NCBI GenBank assembly: GCA_023431345.1
Contig: JAEYWK010000259.1
Coordinates: 1-31,046, forward strand
Source of the DNA: Pseudomonadota bacterium
GTDB taxonomy: Bacteria; Myxococcota_A; Polyangia; Polyangiales; Polyangiaceae
Direction of reading: 5' to 3'
Length of the DNA stretch: 31,046 bases
Shown here: piece by piece, positions 7,148 to 14,691 of the stretch
How the letters are laid out: every line of letters starts with the position of its first letter
Position numbering within the stretch: position 1 is the first letter of the stretch
The notes under the pieces: generated by a model
What the model was told of the DNA's origin: nothing
What the model saw: the letters and a program-made list of their open reading frames with translations, nothing else
Database searches by the model: none
Program-made: the position numbers and the translations under genes

Positions 7148-7449
7148 GCGAGAGCGGAAACGAGACGACAAACAAGGGTTCGGCCGTCTACCGCCGCAAG
7201 CTCATCGGTCGCGTCTCGAGCGACAAGATGGACAAGACGGTGGTGGTCGAGGTCGTGCGCTTCAAGCGTGACAACATGTACAAGAAGTACGTGCGTGTCC
7301 GTAAGAAGTACAAGGCGCACGACGAGACCAACCAGTACAAGACTGGTGACCGCGTGGAGATCGAAGAGCACCGCCCGCTGTCGGCCGAGAAGCGCTTCAT
7401 CGTCACCCGCTTGATCAACCGCCCGGCACAGGAGCTCGGCGCCAAATGA
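7144..7449 (+). CDS. rpsQ: 30S ribosomal protein S17
   Basis: The 101-residue protein is S17, an OB-fold primary 16S rRNA binder. The core RRKLIGRVSSDKMDKTVVVE and the later KYKAHDETNQYKTGD...IEEHRPLSAEKRF are typical. It begins with GTG in a four-base overlap with the rpmC stop. About 17 extra residues (MSESGNETTNKGSAVY) precede the usual start of the family, making it longer than the common 80-90 residues. Confidence 0.96.
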   Translation: MSESGNETTNKGSAVYRRKLIGRVSSDKMDKTVVVEVVRFKRDNMYKKYVRVRKKYKAHDETNQYKTGDRVEIEEHRPLSAEKRFIVTRLINRPAQELGAK

Positions 7450-7814
7450 TCCAGACTCAAACCTTCCTCGACGTCGCCGACAACAGCGGCGCCAAGCGCG
7501 TGCAGTGCATCAAGGTGCTCGGCGGCTCGCGTCGTCGCTACGCTCACCTGGGCGACATCATCGTCGTCAGCATCAAAGAGGCTCTGCCGGGCAGCAAGGT
7601 GAAGAAGGGCGATACGGCCAAGGCCGTCGTCGTTCGCACCGCCCGCGAGTGCCGCCGCGCCGACGGTAGCTACATCAAGTTCGACGACAACAGCGCCGTC
7701 TTGATCAACGCTCAGTCGGAGCCGGTCGGAACCCGCATCTTTGGGCCGGTGGCCCGCGAGCTGCGCTCCAAGAAGTTCATGAAGATCATCTCGCTCGCGC
7801 CGGAGGTTCTGTGA
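7446..7814 (+). CDS. rplN: 50S ribosomal protein L14
   Basis: The 122-residue L14 is of canonical length. It starts MIQTQTFLDVADNSGAKRVQ and ends RIFGPVARELRSKKFMKIISLAPEVL, both diagnostic. L14 contacts 16S rRNA in an intersubunit bridge and is the docking site of the silencing factor RsfS. It is the first gene of the spc part; the ATG overlaps the rpsQ stop by four bases. Confidence 0.97.
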   Translation: MIQTQTFLDVADNSGAKRVQCIKVLGGSRRRYAHLGDIIVVSIKEALPGSKVKKGDTAKAVVVRTARECRRADGSYIKFDDNSAVLINAQSEPVGTRIFGPVARELRSKKFMKIISLAPEVL

Positions 7815-8134
7815 TGAACCGTCTGCTCGTCGGCACGGAAGTGATCGTCGTTCGCGGTAACGACAAGGGCAAGCGCGGCAAGGTCGCCAAGCTGCTCAAG
7901 GACAAGGACCGCGTCGTCGTCGAAGGAATCAACACGGTCAAGCGCCACCTCAAGGCTACCCCGCAACGCAGCGGCGGCATCCTCCAGGTCGAAGCCGCTC
8001 TGCCCGTCTCGCACGTCATGCCGGTCGACCCGGAAACCGGCAAGCCGACCCGCGTTCGCGCGAAGGTCGAGGGCGACAAGAAGCAGCGCACCGCCAAGAG
8101 CGGCGCGGCGCTGACCGTCGCGAAGGAGAGCTGA
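7814..8134 (+). CDS. rplX: 50S ribosomal protein L24
   Basis: The 106-residue L24 is an early assembly protein of the large subunit. Its KOW motif is visible in TEVIVVRGNDKGKRGKVAKL near the N-terminus. The ATG at 7814 overlaps the rplN TGA by one base; a GTG three bases earlier is in frame but adds only one residue. It is followed by rplE after 3 bases. Confidence 0.96.
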   Translation: MNRLLVGTEVIVVRGNDKGKRGKVAKLLKDKDRVVVEGINTVKRHLKATPQRSGGILQVEAALPVSHVMPVDPETGKPTRVRAKVEGDKKQRTAKSGAALTVAKES

Positions 8135-8137
8135 GCC

Positions 8138-8692
8138 ATGTCCGAAACCGTCAATCCGCGGCTCCAGGGCAAGTACAAGAAGGACGTAGTGCCGGCGCTG
8201 ATGAAGCGCTTCAGCTACACGAACGTGATGCAGGTGCCGCGCCTGAAGAGCATCGTGCTCAACATGGGCCTCGGCGAAGCAGTCGGTAACCCGAAGCTGG
8301 TCGACGCCGCCGTCGCCGAGCTCACGCAGATCACCGGTCAGAAGCCGGTCGTCACGAAGGCCAAGAAGAGCATCGCGACGTTCAAGCTGCGCGAGGGTAT
8401 GCCGATCGGCGCGAAGGTCACGCTGCGCCGCGAGCGCATGTGGGAGTTCTTCGATCGCCTGGTGACGCTCGGCCTGCCCCGCGTCCGCGACTTCCGCGGC
8501 ACCAGCCCCAAGGCCTTCGATGGCGCGGGCAACTACACGCTCGGTCTCAAAGAGCAAATCATCTTCCCGGAGATCGACTTCGACAAGGTCGAGAAGATCA
8601 AGGGCATGAACATCACTTTCGTCACAACCGCCGAAACGGACGAGGAAGCCAAGGAGCTCCTCGCAAACCTCGGCATGCCGTTCAGGAGCTAA
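8138..8692 (+). CDS. rplE: 50S ribosomal protein L5
   Basis: The 184-residue L5 binds 5S rRNA and contacts P-site tRNA. It contains the family segments PRLKSIVLNMGLGEAV, ITGQKPVVTKAKKSIATFKL and the loop LPRVRDFRGTSPKAFDGAGN, and ends with the usual MNITFVTTAETDEEAKELL. The length is slightly above the common 180. It lies between rplX and the zinc form of S14 with gaps of 2-3 bases. Confidence 0.97.
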   Translation: MSETVNPRLQGKYKKDVVPALMKRFSYTNVMQVPRLKSIVLNMGLGEAVGNPKLVDAAVAELTQITGQKPVVTKAKKSIATFKLREGMPIGAKVTLRRERMWEFFDRLVTLGLPRVRDFRGTSPKAFDGAGNYTLGLKEQIIFPEIDFDKVEKIKGMNITFVTTAETDEEAKELLANLGMPFRS

Positions 8693-8694
8693 CG

Positions 8695-8880
8695 ATGGCA
8701 CGCGCTTCACAGTGGGCCAAAGTCAACCGTCCGCCGAAGTTTTCCACCCGCGTCGTTCACCGCTGCAAGGTCTGCGGCCGTTCACGCGCGGTGTACCGCG
8801 ACTTCGGGCTGTGCCGTATGTGCTTCCGCCTCCTCTCCCTGAAGGGGGAGATTCCGGGCGTTACCAAGTCGAGCTGGTGA
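8695..8880 (+). CDS. rpsZ: 30S ribosomal protein S14, zinc-binding type Z
   Basis: The 61-residue type Z S14 has the four-Cys zinc site CKVC (Cys24, Cys27) and CRMC (Cys40, Cys43), and the conserved end SLKGEIPGVTKSSW. It is essential for assembling the 30S head. The ATG at 8695 follows the rplE stop by 2 bases; the gene is too short for many finders but unmistakable. Only the Zn form is in the window; a zinc-independent paralogue elsewhere would suggest Zn-responsive replacement. Confidence 0.96.
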   Translation: MARASQWAKVNRPPKFSTRVVHRCKVCGRSRAVYRDFGLCRMCFRLLSLKGEIPGVTKSSW

Positions 8881-8884
8881 TCCC

Positions 8885-9298
8885 ATGATGACCGATCCGA
8901 TTGCCGATCTGCTGGGGCGTATCCGTAACGCCGCCATGGCGCGTCACGAGCTGACGCGGCTGCCCGCGAGCAAGCTCAAGAGGAGCGTGGCGGAGCTGCT
9001 GAAGGCCGAAGGCTACGTCGCCGACGTTCGCCAAGAGGAATGGGGCCCCAAGAAGCACCAGACCCTCACCATCGTGCTCAAGTACTCGACGACGGGTAGC
9101 AACGAGCGAACGAGCGCCTTCCAAGGCATTCGCCGCGTGTCGCGCCCGGGACGTCGCGTGTACGTGGGTCACCACGAAATCCCGCGCGTGCTGTCGGGCC
9201 TCGGGATCTCGATCCTGAGCACGTCGCACGGGCTCATGACGGACAAGGAAGCGCGGCGCCAGAAGGTCGGCGGCGAGCTCCTGTGCGAGGTGTGGTGA
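8885..9298 (+). CDS. rpsH: 30S ribosomal protein S8
   Basis: The 137-residue S8 is a primary 16S rRNA binding protein and, in E. coli, the translational repressor of the spc operon. DPIADLLGRIRNA at the start and ISILSTSHGLMTDKEAR plus GGELLCEVW at the end are hallmarks. There are two adjacent ATGs, at 8885 and 8888; the first is given. The TGA overlaps the rplF ATG by one base. I did not find a clear S8-binding mRNA mimic near rplE. Confidence 0.97.
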   Translation: MMTDPIADLLGRIRNAAMARHELTRLPASKLKRSVAELLKAEGYVADVRQEEWGPKKHQTLTIVLKYSTTGSNERTSAFQGIRRVSRPGRRVYVGHHEIPRVLSGLGISILSTSHGLMTDKEARRQKVGGELLCEVW

Positions 9299-9882
9299 TG
9301 GCTACCGCAACTCCTGAGCTCCGCCTCTCTCGCGTCGGCAAGCGGCCGGTCAACATCCCCAAGGGTGTGACCGTCAACATGTCCGACGTGAAGCTCGACA
9401 TCCAGGGCCCCAAGGGCAAGATGAGCGTGCCGATCCCGAGCCAGGTCGAGGCGAAGAAGGATGGCGACGCCATCAGCTTCACCAGCTCTGCGCCGGGGCG
9501 CGACGGCGCTCGCCTGCAGGGTCTAGCGCGCGCGCTGTTCGCCAGCGCCGTCAAGGGCTCCGCCGAAGGCTACGAGAAGGTGCTCGAGCTCGTTGGCACC
9601 GGCTATCGCGCCGAGGTCAAGGGCAAGGTCATCACGCTGGCGCTCGGCTTCTCGCACCCGACGAACGTCGAGGTCCCCGCTACGGTGACCGCGGTCGTTC
9701 CGCCGGACTCCAAGGGCACGCAGCTCGTGCTCACCTCTGCCGACAAGGCCCTGCTCGGTCAGCTCGCGGCTTCCATCCGCGATCTGCGCCCGCCAGAGCC
9801 GTACGGTGGCAAGGGCATCCGTTACCGCGGCGAGAACATCCGTCGCAAGGCCGGCAAGGCCGCCAAGGGCAAGGGTAAGTAA
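9298..9882 (+). CDS. rplF: 50S ribosomal protein L6
   Basis: The 194-residue L6 has two RRM-like domains near the factor-binding site. It carries SRVGKRPVNIPKGVTVN early and the C-terminal signature PPEPYGGKGIRYRGENIRRKAGK. The start was moved to the ATG at 9298, overlapping the rpsH stop by one base; a start at 9283 would add five residues inside rpsH. It ends in a short Lys/Gly tail. Confidence 0.96.
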   Translation: MATATPELRLSRVGKRPVNIPKGVTVNMSDVKLDIQGPKGKMSVPIPSQVEAKKDGDAISFTSSAPGRDGARLQGLARALFASAVKGSAEGYEKVLELVGTGYRAEVKGKVITLALGFSHPTNVEVPATVTAVVPPDSKGTQLVLTSADKALLGQLAASIRDLRPPEPYGGKGIRYRGENIRRKAGKAAKGKGK

Positions 9883-9884
9883 CC

Positions 9885-10241
9885 ATGGCCAAGCTCACGG
9901 GTCGGGAGCGCCGCAAGCTCCGCATTCGCAGCAAGATCAGTGGCACCACGGAGCGGCCGCGTCTGAGCGTGTTCCGCACCGGCCGTCACATCTACGCGCA
10001 GGTCGTGGTCGACGACGACGGCAAGACGCTCGCCGCGGCTTCCACGCTGTCGGGCGACTTGAAGAACACGCTCGGCGAAGACAGCAAGACCGACTCGGCC
10101 AAGAAGGTCGGCGCGCTGATCGCGAAGATCTGCCTCGAGAAGAAGATCGAACAGGTCGTCTTCGATCGCAACGGCTACCTCTATCACGGCCGCATCAAGG
10201 CCCTTGCCGAAGCGGCGCGCGAAGCCGGTCTCAAGTTCTGA
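9885..10241 (+). CDS. rplR: 50S ribosomal protein L18
   Basis: The 118-residue L18 binds 5S rRNA together with L5 and L25. The basic N-terminus RERRKLRIRSKISGTTERPR, then LSVFRTGRHIYAQVV and the C-terminal FDRNGYLYHGRIKALAEAAREAGL, are typical. It lies 2 bases after rplF and 7 before rpsE. Confidence 0.97.
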   Translation: MAKLTGRERRKLRIRSKISGTTERPRLSVFRTGRHIYAQVVVDDDGKTLAAASTLSGDLKNTLGEDSKTDSAKKVGALIAKICLEKKIEQVVFDRNGYLYHGRIKALAEAAREAGLKF

Positions 10242-10248
10242 GGACAAG

Positions 10249-10833
10249 ATGGCGATCGAAAATATCGACGAAGAGAAGCTCAAAGAGCGCGTCATCCACA
10301 TCAACCGCGTCGCGAAGGTCGTGAAGGGCGGTCGCCGCTTCAGCTTCAGCGCGCTGGTGGTGGTGGGCGACGAGTCCGGTCACGTCGGCGTGGGTCTCGG
10401 CAAGGCGAACGAAGTTCCCGAAGCCATCCGCAAAGGCAACGATCAGGCTCGCAAGAACATGTTCAAGGTGCCGATGATCGGCTCCACGGTGCCGCACGAC
10501 GTGATCGGTCACTTCGGTGCCGGCCGCGTGTTGCTCCGCCCCGCCTCGCCCGGTACGGGCGTCATCGCTGGCGGCGCCGTGCGCGCCGTCGTCGAGTCGG
10601 CGGGCATCCACGACATCTTGAGCAAGTGCCTGGGCACGACTAACAAGCACAACGTCGTCAACGCGACGATCGCGGCCTTGCAGATGCTGCGCGCTCCCGA
10701 GCGCGTCGCGGCGGCCCGCGAGAAGTCGACCGACGAAATCGCCGCTGACTATCCCGTCTCGGCGATGGCCAGCCACGCCGGTGAGGCTTCCTCGATCGTG
10801 TCGAGCAAGGTGGCTGGTGGGAGCGCGTCATGA
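10249..10833 (+). CDS. rpsE: 30S ribosomal protein S5
   Basis: The 194-residue S5 is involved in decoding fidelity and the mRNA entry helicase. Motifs are VKGGRRFSFSALVVVGDESG and GVGLGKANEVPEAI in the double-stranded RNA-binding-like domain, and GTGVIAGGAVRAVVESAGI in the second domain. The C-terminus is about 25 residues longer than in E. coli. The ATG at 10249 has a weak GAGGA 6-7 bases upstream; an upstream in-frame start at 10204 lies inside rplR and is rejected. The TGA overlaps the rpmD ATG by four bases. Confidence 0.96.
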   Translation: MAIENIDEEKLKERVIHINRVAKVVKGGRRFSFSALVVVGDESGHVGVGLGKANEVPEAIRKGNDQARKNMFKVPMIGSTVPHDVIGHFGAGRVLLRPASPGTGVIAGGAVRAVVESAGIHDILSKCLGTTNKHNVVNATIAALQMLRAPERVAAAREKSTDEIAADYPVSAMASHAGEASSIVSSKVAGGSAS

Positions 10834-11015
10834 GTAAGCTGCTCGTCACCCAGACCGTCAGCGTGATCGCGCGTCCGCACACGACGCGCGCCGTCATCAA
10901 GGGCCTCGGCCTGCGCGGCCCCGGTTCGAGCGTGGTCGTGGAGAACACCCCGTCGTTCCGCGGCATGATCAAGAAGGTGCTCCACCTGGTGAAGGTGGAG
11001 GAGAAGAAGTCATGA
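10830..11015 (+). CDS. rpmD: 50S ribosomal protein L30
   Basis: The 61-residue L30 is a small large-subunit protein. LVTQTVSVIARPHTTRAVIK followed by LGLRGPGSSVVVENTPSFRG is the family core. It has four-base overlaps with both rpsE and rplO, the usual spc order. Confidence 0.95.
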   Translation: MSKLLVTQTVSVIARPHTTRAVIKGLGLRGPGSSVVVENTPSFRGMIKKVLHLVKVEEKKS

Positions 11016-11497
11016 GCCAGATCCTTTCCCACCTGACTCCCTCGCCCGGTTCCACCAAGGTCGCCAAGCGGCTCGGTCGTGGCGTAGGCTCGGGTCTCGG
11101 TAAGACCTGCGGCAAGGGCATGAAGGGCCAGAAGGCCCGCCACGGCGGTAACTTCGGCAAGCTGCACTTCCAGGGTGGCCAGACGCCGATTCAGCGTCGC
11201 TTGCCCAAGCGCGGCTTCAACGTGCCGTTCCCCGTCGTCACGGTCGCCATCAACGTGGCTGACCTCGAGCGCTTCGACGCCGGCGCGACCGTCAACGAGG
11301 CGGCGCTCCGCGCGGCTCGCTTGGTCCAGGGTCGCGACGTCAAGATCAAGGTGCTCGGCGACGGTGAGCTCACCAAGAAGCTCACGATCGAGGCGCACTC
11401 GTTCAGCGCGTCGGCCAGCGAGAAAATCGCCAAGGCCGGCGGCACCGCCGTCGTCATCGGCGCCAGCGCGCCTGCCAAGACGGCCTCCGAGAGCTAA
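11012..11497 (+). CDS. rplO: 50S ribosomal protein L15
   Basis: The 161-residue L15 is a large-subunit assembly protein. The Gly-rich basic N-terminal region LGRGVGSGLGKTCGKGMKGQ and FQGGQTPIQRRLPKRGF are diagnostic. The globular C-terminus has TKKLTIEAHSFSASASEKI. An 87-base gap with no gene separates it from secY. Confidence 0.97.
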   Translation: MSQILSHLTPSPGSTKVAKRLGRGVGSGLGKTCGKGMKGQKARHGGNFGKLHFQGGQTPIQRRLPKRGFNVPFPVVTVAINVADLERFDAGATVNEAALRAARLVQGRDVKIKVLGDGELTKKLTIEAHSFSASASEKIAKAGGTAVVIGASAPAKTASES

Positions 11498-11584
11498 GCT
11501 CCAGCCCCCATGGCACCTCGCTCACGAAGCTCGGCTCAACCGTTCCGGCAAGCTCTCTGCTCCGGCGGCGGTGAGGTGTAAGCC

Positions 11585-12916
11585 ATGGCTGCACTCGCGG
11601 GCTTTTCGAACATTGGCAAGGTGCCGGAGCTGCGTCGGCGCATCCTGTTCACGCTGATCGTGATCGCGATCTACCGCGTGGGGGTGTTCGTCACCACGCC
11701 GGGCGTCGATCGCGCGGTGATGGCGAGCGTGGTGAAGGGGCAGGGCGGTCTGCTCGGCCTCTTCAACCTGTTCTCGGGCGGCGCGCTCGCGAACCTGTCG
11801 ATCTTCGCCTTGGGCATCATGCCCTACATCTCGGCCTCCATCATCATGCAGCTGATGGGCCTGGTGAGTAAGCAGGTCGAGGAGCTCAAGAAGGAGGGCG
11901 AGGCGGGTCGTCGCAAGCTCGAGCAGTGGACGCGCTACGGCGCGGTCGCGCTCGCCTGCTTCCAGTCTTTCGGCGTCGCGATGATGCTGGAGGGGATGAA
12001 CAACGCGGACATGGGCGGCGGCCGTTTCGGCGACGTCGTGACCGATCCGGGTTGGGGCTTCCGCGCCATCACGATCATCACCCTGACCACCGGCACGTCG
12101 CTCTTGATGTGGCTCGGCGAGCAGGCGACGGAGCGCGGCATCGGCAACGGCACGTCGATGATCATCTTCGCCAGCATCGTGGCTGGCATTCCTTCAGGCG
12201 TGCTCAGCTACTGGCAAGGCACGGGCGGCGAAGTTCAGCCGCTCACCATCGCTGTGCTGCTCGGCGTGCTGCTGCTGAGCGTGGCCGTCGTCGTGTTCTT
12301 CGAGCGCGCGCAGCGCCGCATCCCCATCCAGTACTCGCGCCGCCAAGTCGGGCGCCGCGTTTACGGCGGGCAGGGCGCGCATTTGCCGCTGAAGGTGAAC
12401 ATGGCGAGCATGATCCCGCCGATCTTCGCCTCCAGCTTGCTGATGTTCCCGGCGACGCTCGCGAACATGAACCTGCCTGGCATGCAGGCGTTCAGCGCGA
12501 TGCTCAACCGCGGCGATTGGCTGTTCCACACGCTGTTCGCCGGCCTGATCATCTTCTTCGCCTTCTTCTACACGGCGGTGACGTTCCAGCCGGTGGACGT
12601 GGCTGACAACCTGAAGAAGCAACAGGCGAACATCCCTGGCATTCGCCCCGGTCGTCAGACGGCCGAGTACATCGATCGCGTGCTCACTCGTCTCACGACG
12701 GGCGGCGCGATCTATATCGCGGTCATCTGCACGGTGCCGGCCATCGTGGCGCAGTCGTTCCGCATCCCGTTCCAGTTCGGTGGCACCAGCTTGCTCATCG
12801 TCGTCGGCGTCGCGCTCGAGACGGTGAACCAGATCGAGGCTCACCTGATCACGCGCAGCTACGAAGGTCTGACGGGGCCGCGTCTCACGCGCCTCAGCGG
12901 TCGGAGGCCGGCGTGA
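11585..12916 (+). CDS. secY: Protein translocase subunit SecY
   Basis: The 443-residue inner-membrane protein forms the Sec translocon channel with SecE and SecG, and exports the many lipoproteins seen nearby. Ten hydrophobic segments can be traced. Motifs include GVFVTTPGVDR, LFNLFSGGALANLSIFALGIMPYISASI (the plug and TM2 region), ERGIGNGTSMIIF, and the cytosolic loop RRIPIQYSRR. GAGGTG lies just ahead of the ATG at 11585. The stop overlaps the adk GTG by four bases. Confidence 0.97.
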   Translation: MAALAGFSNIGKVPELRRRILFTLIVIAIYRVGVFVTTPGVDRAVMASVVKGQGGLLGLFNLFSGGALANLSIFALGIMPYISASIIMQLMGLVSKQVEELKKEGEAGRRKLEQWTRYGAVALACFQSFGVAMMLEGMNNADMGGGRFGDVVTDPGWGFRAITIITLTTGTSLLMWLGEQATERGIGNGTSMIIFASIVAGIPSGVLSYWQGTGGEVQPLTIAVLLGVLLLSVAVVVFFERAQRRIPIQYSRRQVGRRVYGGQGAHLPLKVNMASMIPPIFASSLLMFPATLANMNLPGMQAFSAMLNRGDWLFHTLFAGLIIFFAFFYTAVTFQPVDVADNLKKQQANIPGIRPGRQTAEYIDRVLTRLTTGGAIYIAVICTVPAIVAQSFRIPFQFGGTSLLIVVGVALETVNQIEAHLITRSYEGLTGPRLTRLSGRRPA

Positions 12917-13536
12917 GGCTCATCCTTCTCGGCGCCCCCGCGAGCGGTAAGGGCACGCAGGCGGCCGTGCTGACGGAGAAGCTCGGCGTGCCGAAGATCT
13001 CCACCGGCGACATGCTGCGCGCGGCCCTGAAGAACGGCACCCCGCTTGGCAAGGAAGCGGCGAGCTACATGAACAGCGGCAAGCTCGTCCCCGACGCGGT
13101 CGTCATCGGCCTGGTCGAGGAGCGCTTGAAGGAAGCTGACGCGAAGGCGGGCTTCATCCTCGACGGCTTCCCTCGCACCGTCCCGCAGGCCGAAGCGCTC
13201 GACGCGCTGCTCAAACGTTTAGGTACTGGTTTAGATTTCATCGTCCAAATCGACGTTCCGCGCGATCTTCTGATGGAGCGGGCCACGCTCCGGCGCACGG
13301 ACAAACGGACTGGACAAATCTATCACCTCAAGTACAGTCCGCCGCCCCCGGACGCCGAGCTCGAACATCGGGCCGACGATCACGAGGACAAGGTGAAGAC
13401 CCGGCTCGACGCGTACGACGCGCAGACCGCGGCTCTCCTCCCGCACTACGAAAAGCTCGGCGTGCTCCGCCGAGTCGATGGGGTCGGATCTCCCAAAGAG
13501 GTCACTGCCCGAATGCTTACCCAGATCGCCGGCTGA
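12913..13536 (+). CDS. adk: Adenylate kinase
   Basis: The 207-residue enzyme interconverts ATP, ADP and AMP. The P-loop GAPASGKGTQ lies at residues 6-15, the AMP-binding STGDMLRAA at about 31-39, and LDGFPRTVPQAEAL at about 81-94. The LID with RRTDKRTGQIYHLKYSPPPP is of long-type length but has none of the zinc Cys. The start is GTG, overlapping secY. Position between secY and infA, without map, is a common variant of the spc/alpha junction. Confidence 0.96.
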   Translation: MRLILLGAPASGKGTQAAVLTEKLGVPKISTGDMLRAALKNGTPLGKEAASYMNSGKLVPDAVVIGLVEERLKEADAKAGFILDGFPRTVPQAEALDALLKRLGTGLDFIVQIDVPRDLLMERATLRRTDKRTGQIYHLKYSPPPPDAELEHRADDHEDKVKTRLDAYDAQTAALLPHYEKLGVLRRVDGVGSPKEVTARMLTQIAG

Positions 13537-13563
13537 GCCGGAAGAAGAAAACGGAGGATCGAA

Positions 13564-13770
13564 ACGAAGGAAAAGATTGAAGCTGGCATCATCGAAGAGG
13601 TTCTACCGAGCGCAATGTTTCGGGTCCGCCTCGACGATGGTCGCAAGGTTCGCGCGGGAGTTGCTCCCGCACTCCGCCACGCAGTCGTCAGGCTGATCAG
13701 CGGAACCCGTGTCAGCGTCAAACTCTCCGAGCTCGATCCCAACCGCGGTCAAATCACCGAAACGATTTGA
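13564..13770 (+). CDS. infA: Translation initiation factor IF-1 with non-canonical start
   Basis: The frame encodes KEKIEAGIIEEVLPSAMFRV, then RLDDGRKVRAGVAPALR, and ends LDPNRGQITETI, a complete OB-fold IF-1 of about 68 residues. IF-1 blocks the A site during initiation. The adk TGA at 13534 is in the same frame, and from there to an internal ATG at 13615 there is no ATG, GTG, TTG or CTG. Candidate starts are ACG at 13564 (GGAGG 6 bases upstream, best spacing and best family alignment), ATT at 13576 (AAGGA 4 bases upstream), and ATC at 13558 (touching the GGAGG). The internal ATG would remove the first beta-strand. The gene lies between adk and rpmJ, its normal place. The start given is the ACG, which is an inference; the gene identity is firm. 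Confidence 0.85.
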   Translation, partial: TKEKIEAGIIEEVLPSAMFRVRLDDGRKVRAGVAPALRHAVVRLISGTRVSVKLSELDPNRGQITETI

Positions 13771-13778
13771 GGCACGTC

Positions 13779-13892
13779 ATGAAGGTCCGACCCAGCGTCA
13801 AGAAAATCTGCGAGAAGTGCAAGATCGTGAAGCGCCGCGGTGTGCTGCGCATCATCTGCGACAACCCCCGTCATAAGCAGCGTCAAGGTTAA
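13779..13892 (+). CDS. rpmJ: 50S ribosomal protein L36, zinc-binding form
   Basis: The 37-residue L36 begins MKVRPSVKKICEKCKIVKRR and has the Zn site Cys11, Cys14, Cys27 and His32 of the C+ form. It is too short for most reading-frame searches, but the sequence is diagnostic. It lies between infA and rpsM, with 8 and 2 bases of spacing. Confidence 0.96.
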   Translation: MKVRPSVKKICEKCKIVKRRGVLRIICDNPRHKQRQG

Positions 13893-13894
13893 TC

Positions 13895-14260
13895 ATGGCT
13901 CGTATTGCTGGTGTCGATCTTCCCCGCCGCAAGGCAATTGCTTACGCCCTGCCGTACATCTACGGCATCGGTCAGGCCACCGCGAAGCAGATCTGCAAGA
14001 CTGCGAACATCCCCGAGACGCGCAAGGTCGACGAGCTTTCGGAAGCCGACGTCAAGGCCATCCGCGACGCGATTGACGCTTCGATCAAGGTCGAAGGTGA
14101 CGCTCGCCGCGAGGTGCAGCAGAGCATCAAGCGCTTGATGGACCTGGGTTGCTACCGCGGTCTCCGTCATCGTAAAGCCCTCCCGGTGCGCGGTCAGCGT
14201 ACCCGCACGAACGCTCGCACTCGCAAGGGTCCGCGCAAGAACCTCGGTCGTCGCGCCTGA
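13895..14260 (+). CDS. rpsM: 30S ribosomal protein S13
   Basis: The 121-residue S13 sits in the 30S head and contacts tRNA and L5. MARIAGVDLPRRKAIAYALP, then YGIGQATAKQICKTA (helix-hairpin-helix-like), and the C-terminal RGLRHRKALPVRGQRTRTNA are hallmarks. It is the first gene of the alpha part, with no leader gap before it, so an E. coli-style S4-binding pseudoknot ahead of rpsM is not evident. Confidence 0.97.
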   Translation: MARIAGVDLPRRKAIAYALPYIYGIGQATAKQICKTANIPETRKVDELSEADVKAIRDAIDASIKVEGDARREVQQSIKRLMDLGCYRGLRHRKALPVRGQRTRTNARTRKGPRKNLGRRA

Positions 14261-14277
14261 GGGGGATGAAGTAGCTC

Positions 14278-14676
14278 ATGGCAACTCCCGCAACCAAGGG
14301 CCGCTCGGCCAAGAAGCCCGTCAAGAAGAACATCTACACGGGCATCGTTCACATCCAGTCGACCTTCAACAACACCATCGTGACCATCACCGACGTGAAC
14401 GGTGCGGTCATCTCTTGGGCCAGCGCGGGCTCGCGCGGCTTCAAGGGCTCGCGCAAGAGCACGCCGTTCGCGGCTCAGCTCGCCGCCGAAGAGGCGTCGC
14501 GTCGCGCGCAGGAGCACGGCTTGCGCTCCGTCGCGGTGTTCGTGAAGGGTCCGGGTGCCGGTCGCGAGTCCGCGCTCCGCGCGCTGCAGCAGGCAGGCTT
14601 CAAGGTCACGCTGATCCGCGACGTGACGCCGATCCCCCACAACGGTTGCCGGCCGCCCAAGCGTCGCCGCGTGTAG
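14278..14676 (+). CDS. rpsK: 30S ribosomal protein S11
   Basis: The 132-residue S11 lies on the 30S platform near the Shine-Dalgarno helix. GIVHIQSTFNNTIVTITDVN and the end VTPIPHNGCRPPKRRRV are diagnostic. The N-terminus has a short basic Ala/Lys extension as in other bacteria. It follows rpsM by 17 bases. Confidence 0.97.
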   Translation: MATPATKGRSAKKPVKKNIYTGIVHIQSTFNNTIVTITDVNGAVISWASAGSRGFKGSRKSTPFAAQLAAEEASRRAQEHGLRSVAVFVKGPGAGRESALRALQQAGFKVTLIRDVTPIPHNGCRPPKRRRV

Positions 14677-14691
14677 TCTTAGGAAGAACTC

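Noticed and set aside
7712..8710. Long minus-strand frame antisense to rplX/rplE (332 codons)
   Set aside because: It is a shadow of well-identified ribosomal genes.
13478..13696. 72-codon plus-strand frame over the adk/infA junction
   Set aside because: It is in a different frame from both genes; the composition is random and there is no family.
13615..13770. infA starting at the internal ATG
   Set aside because: It would remove the first strand of the OB-fold and has no Shine-Dalgarno.
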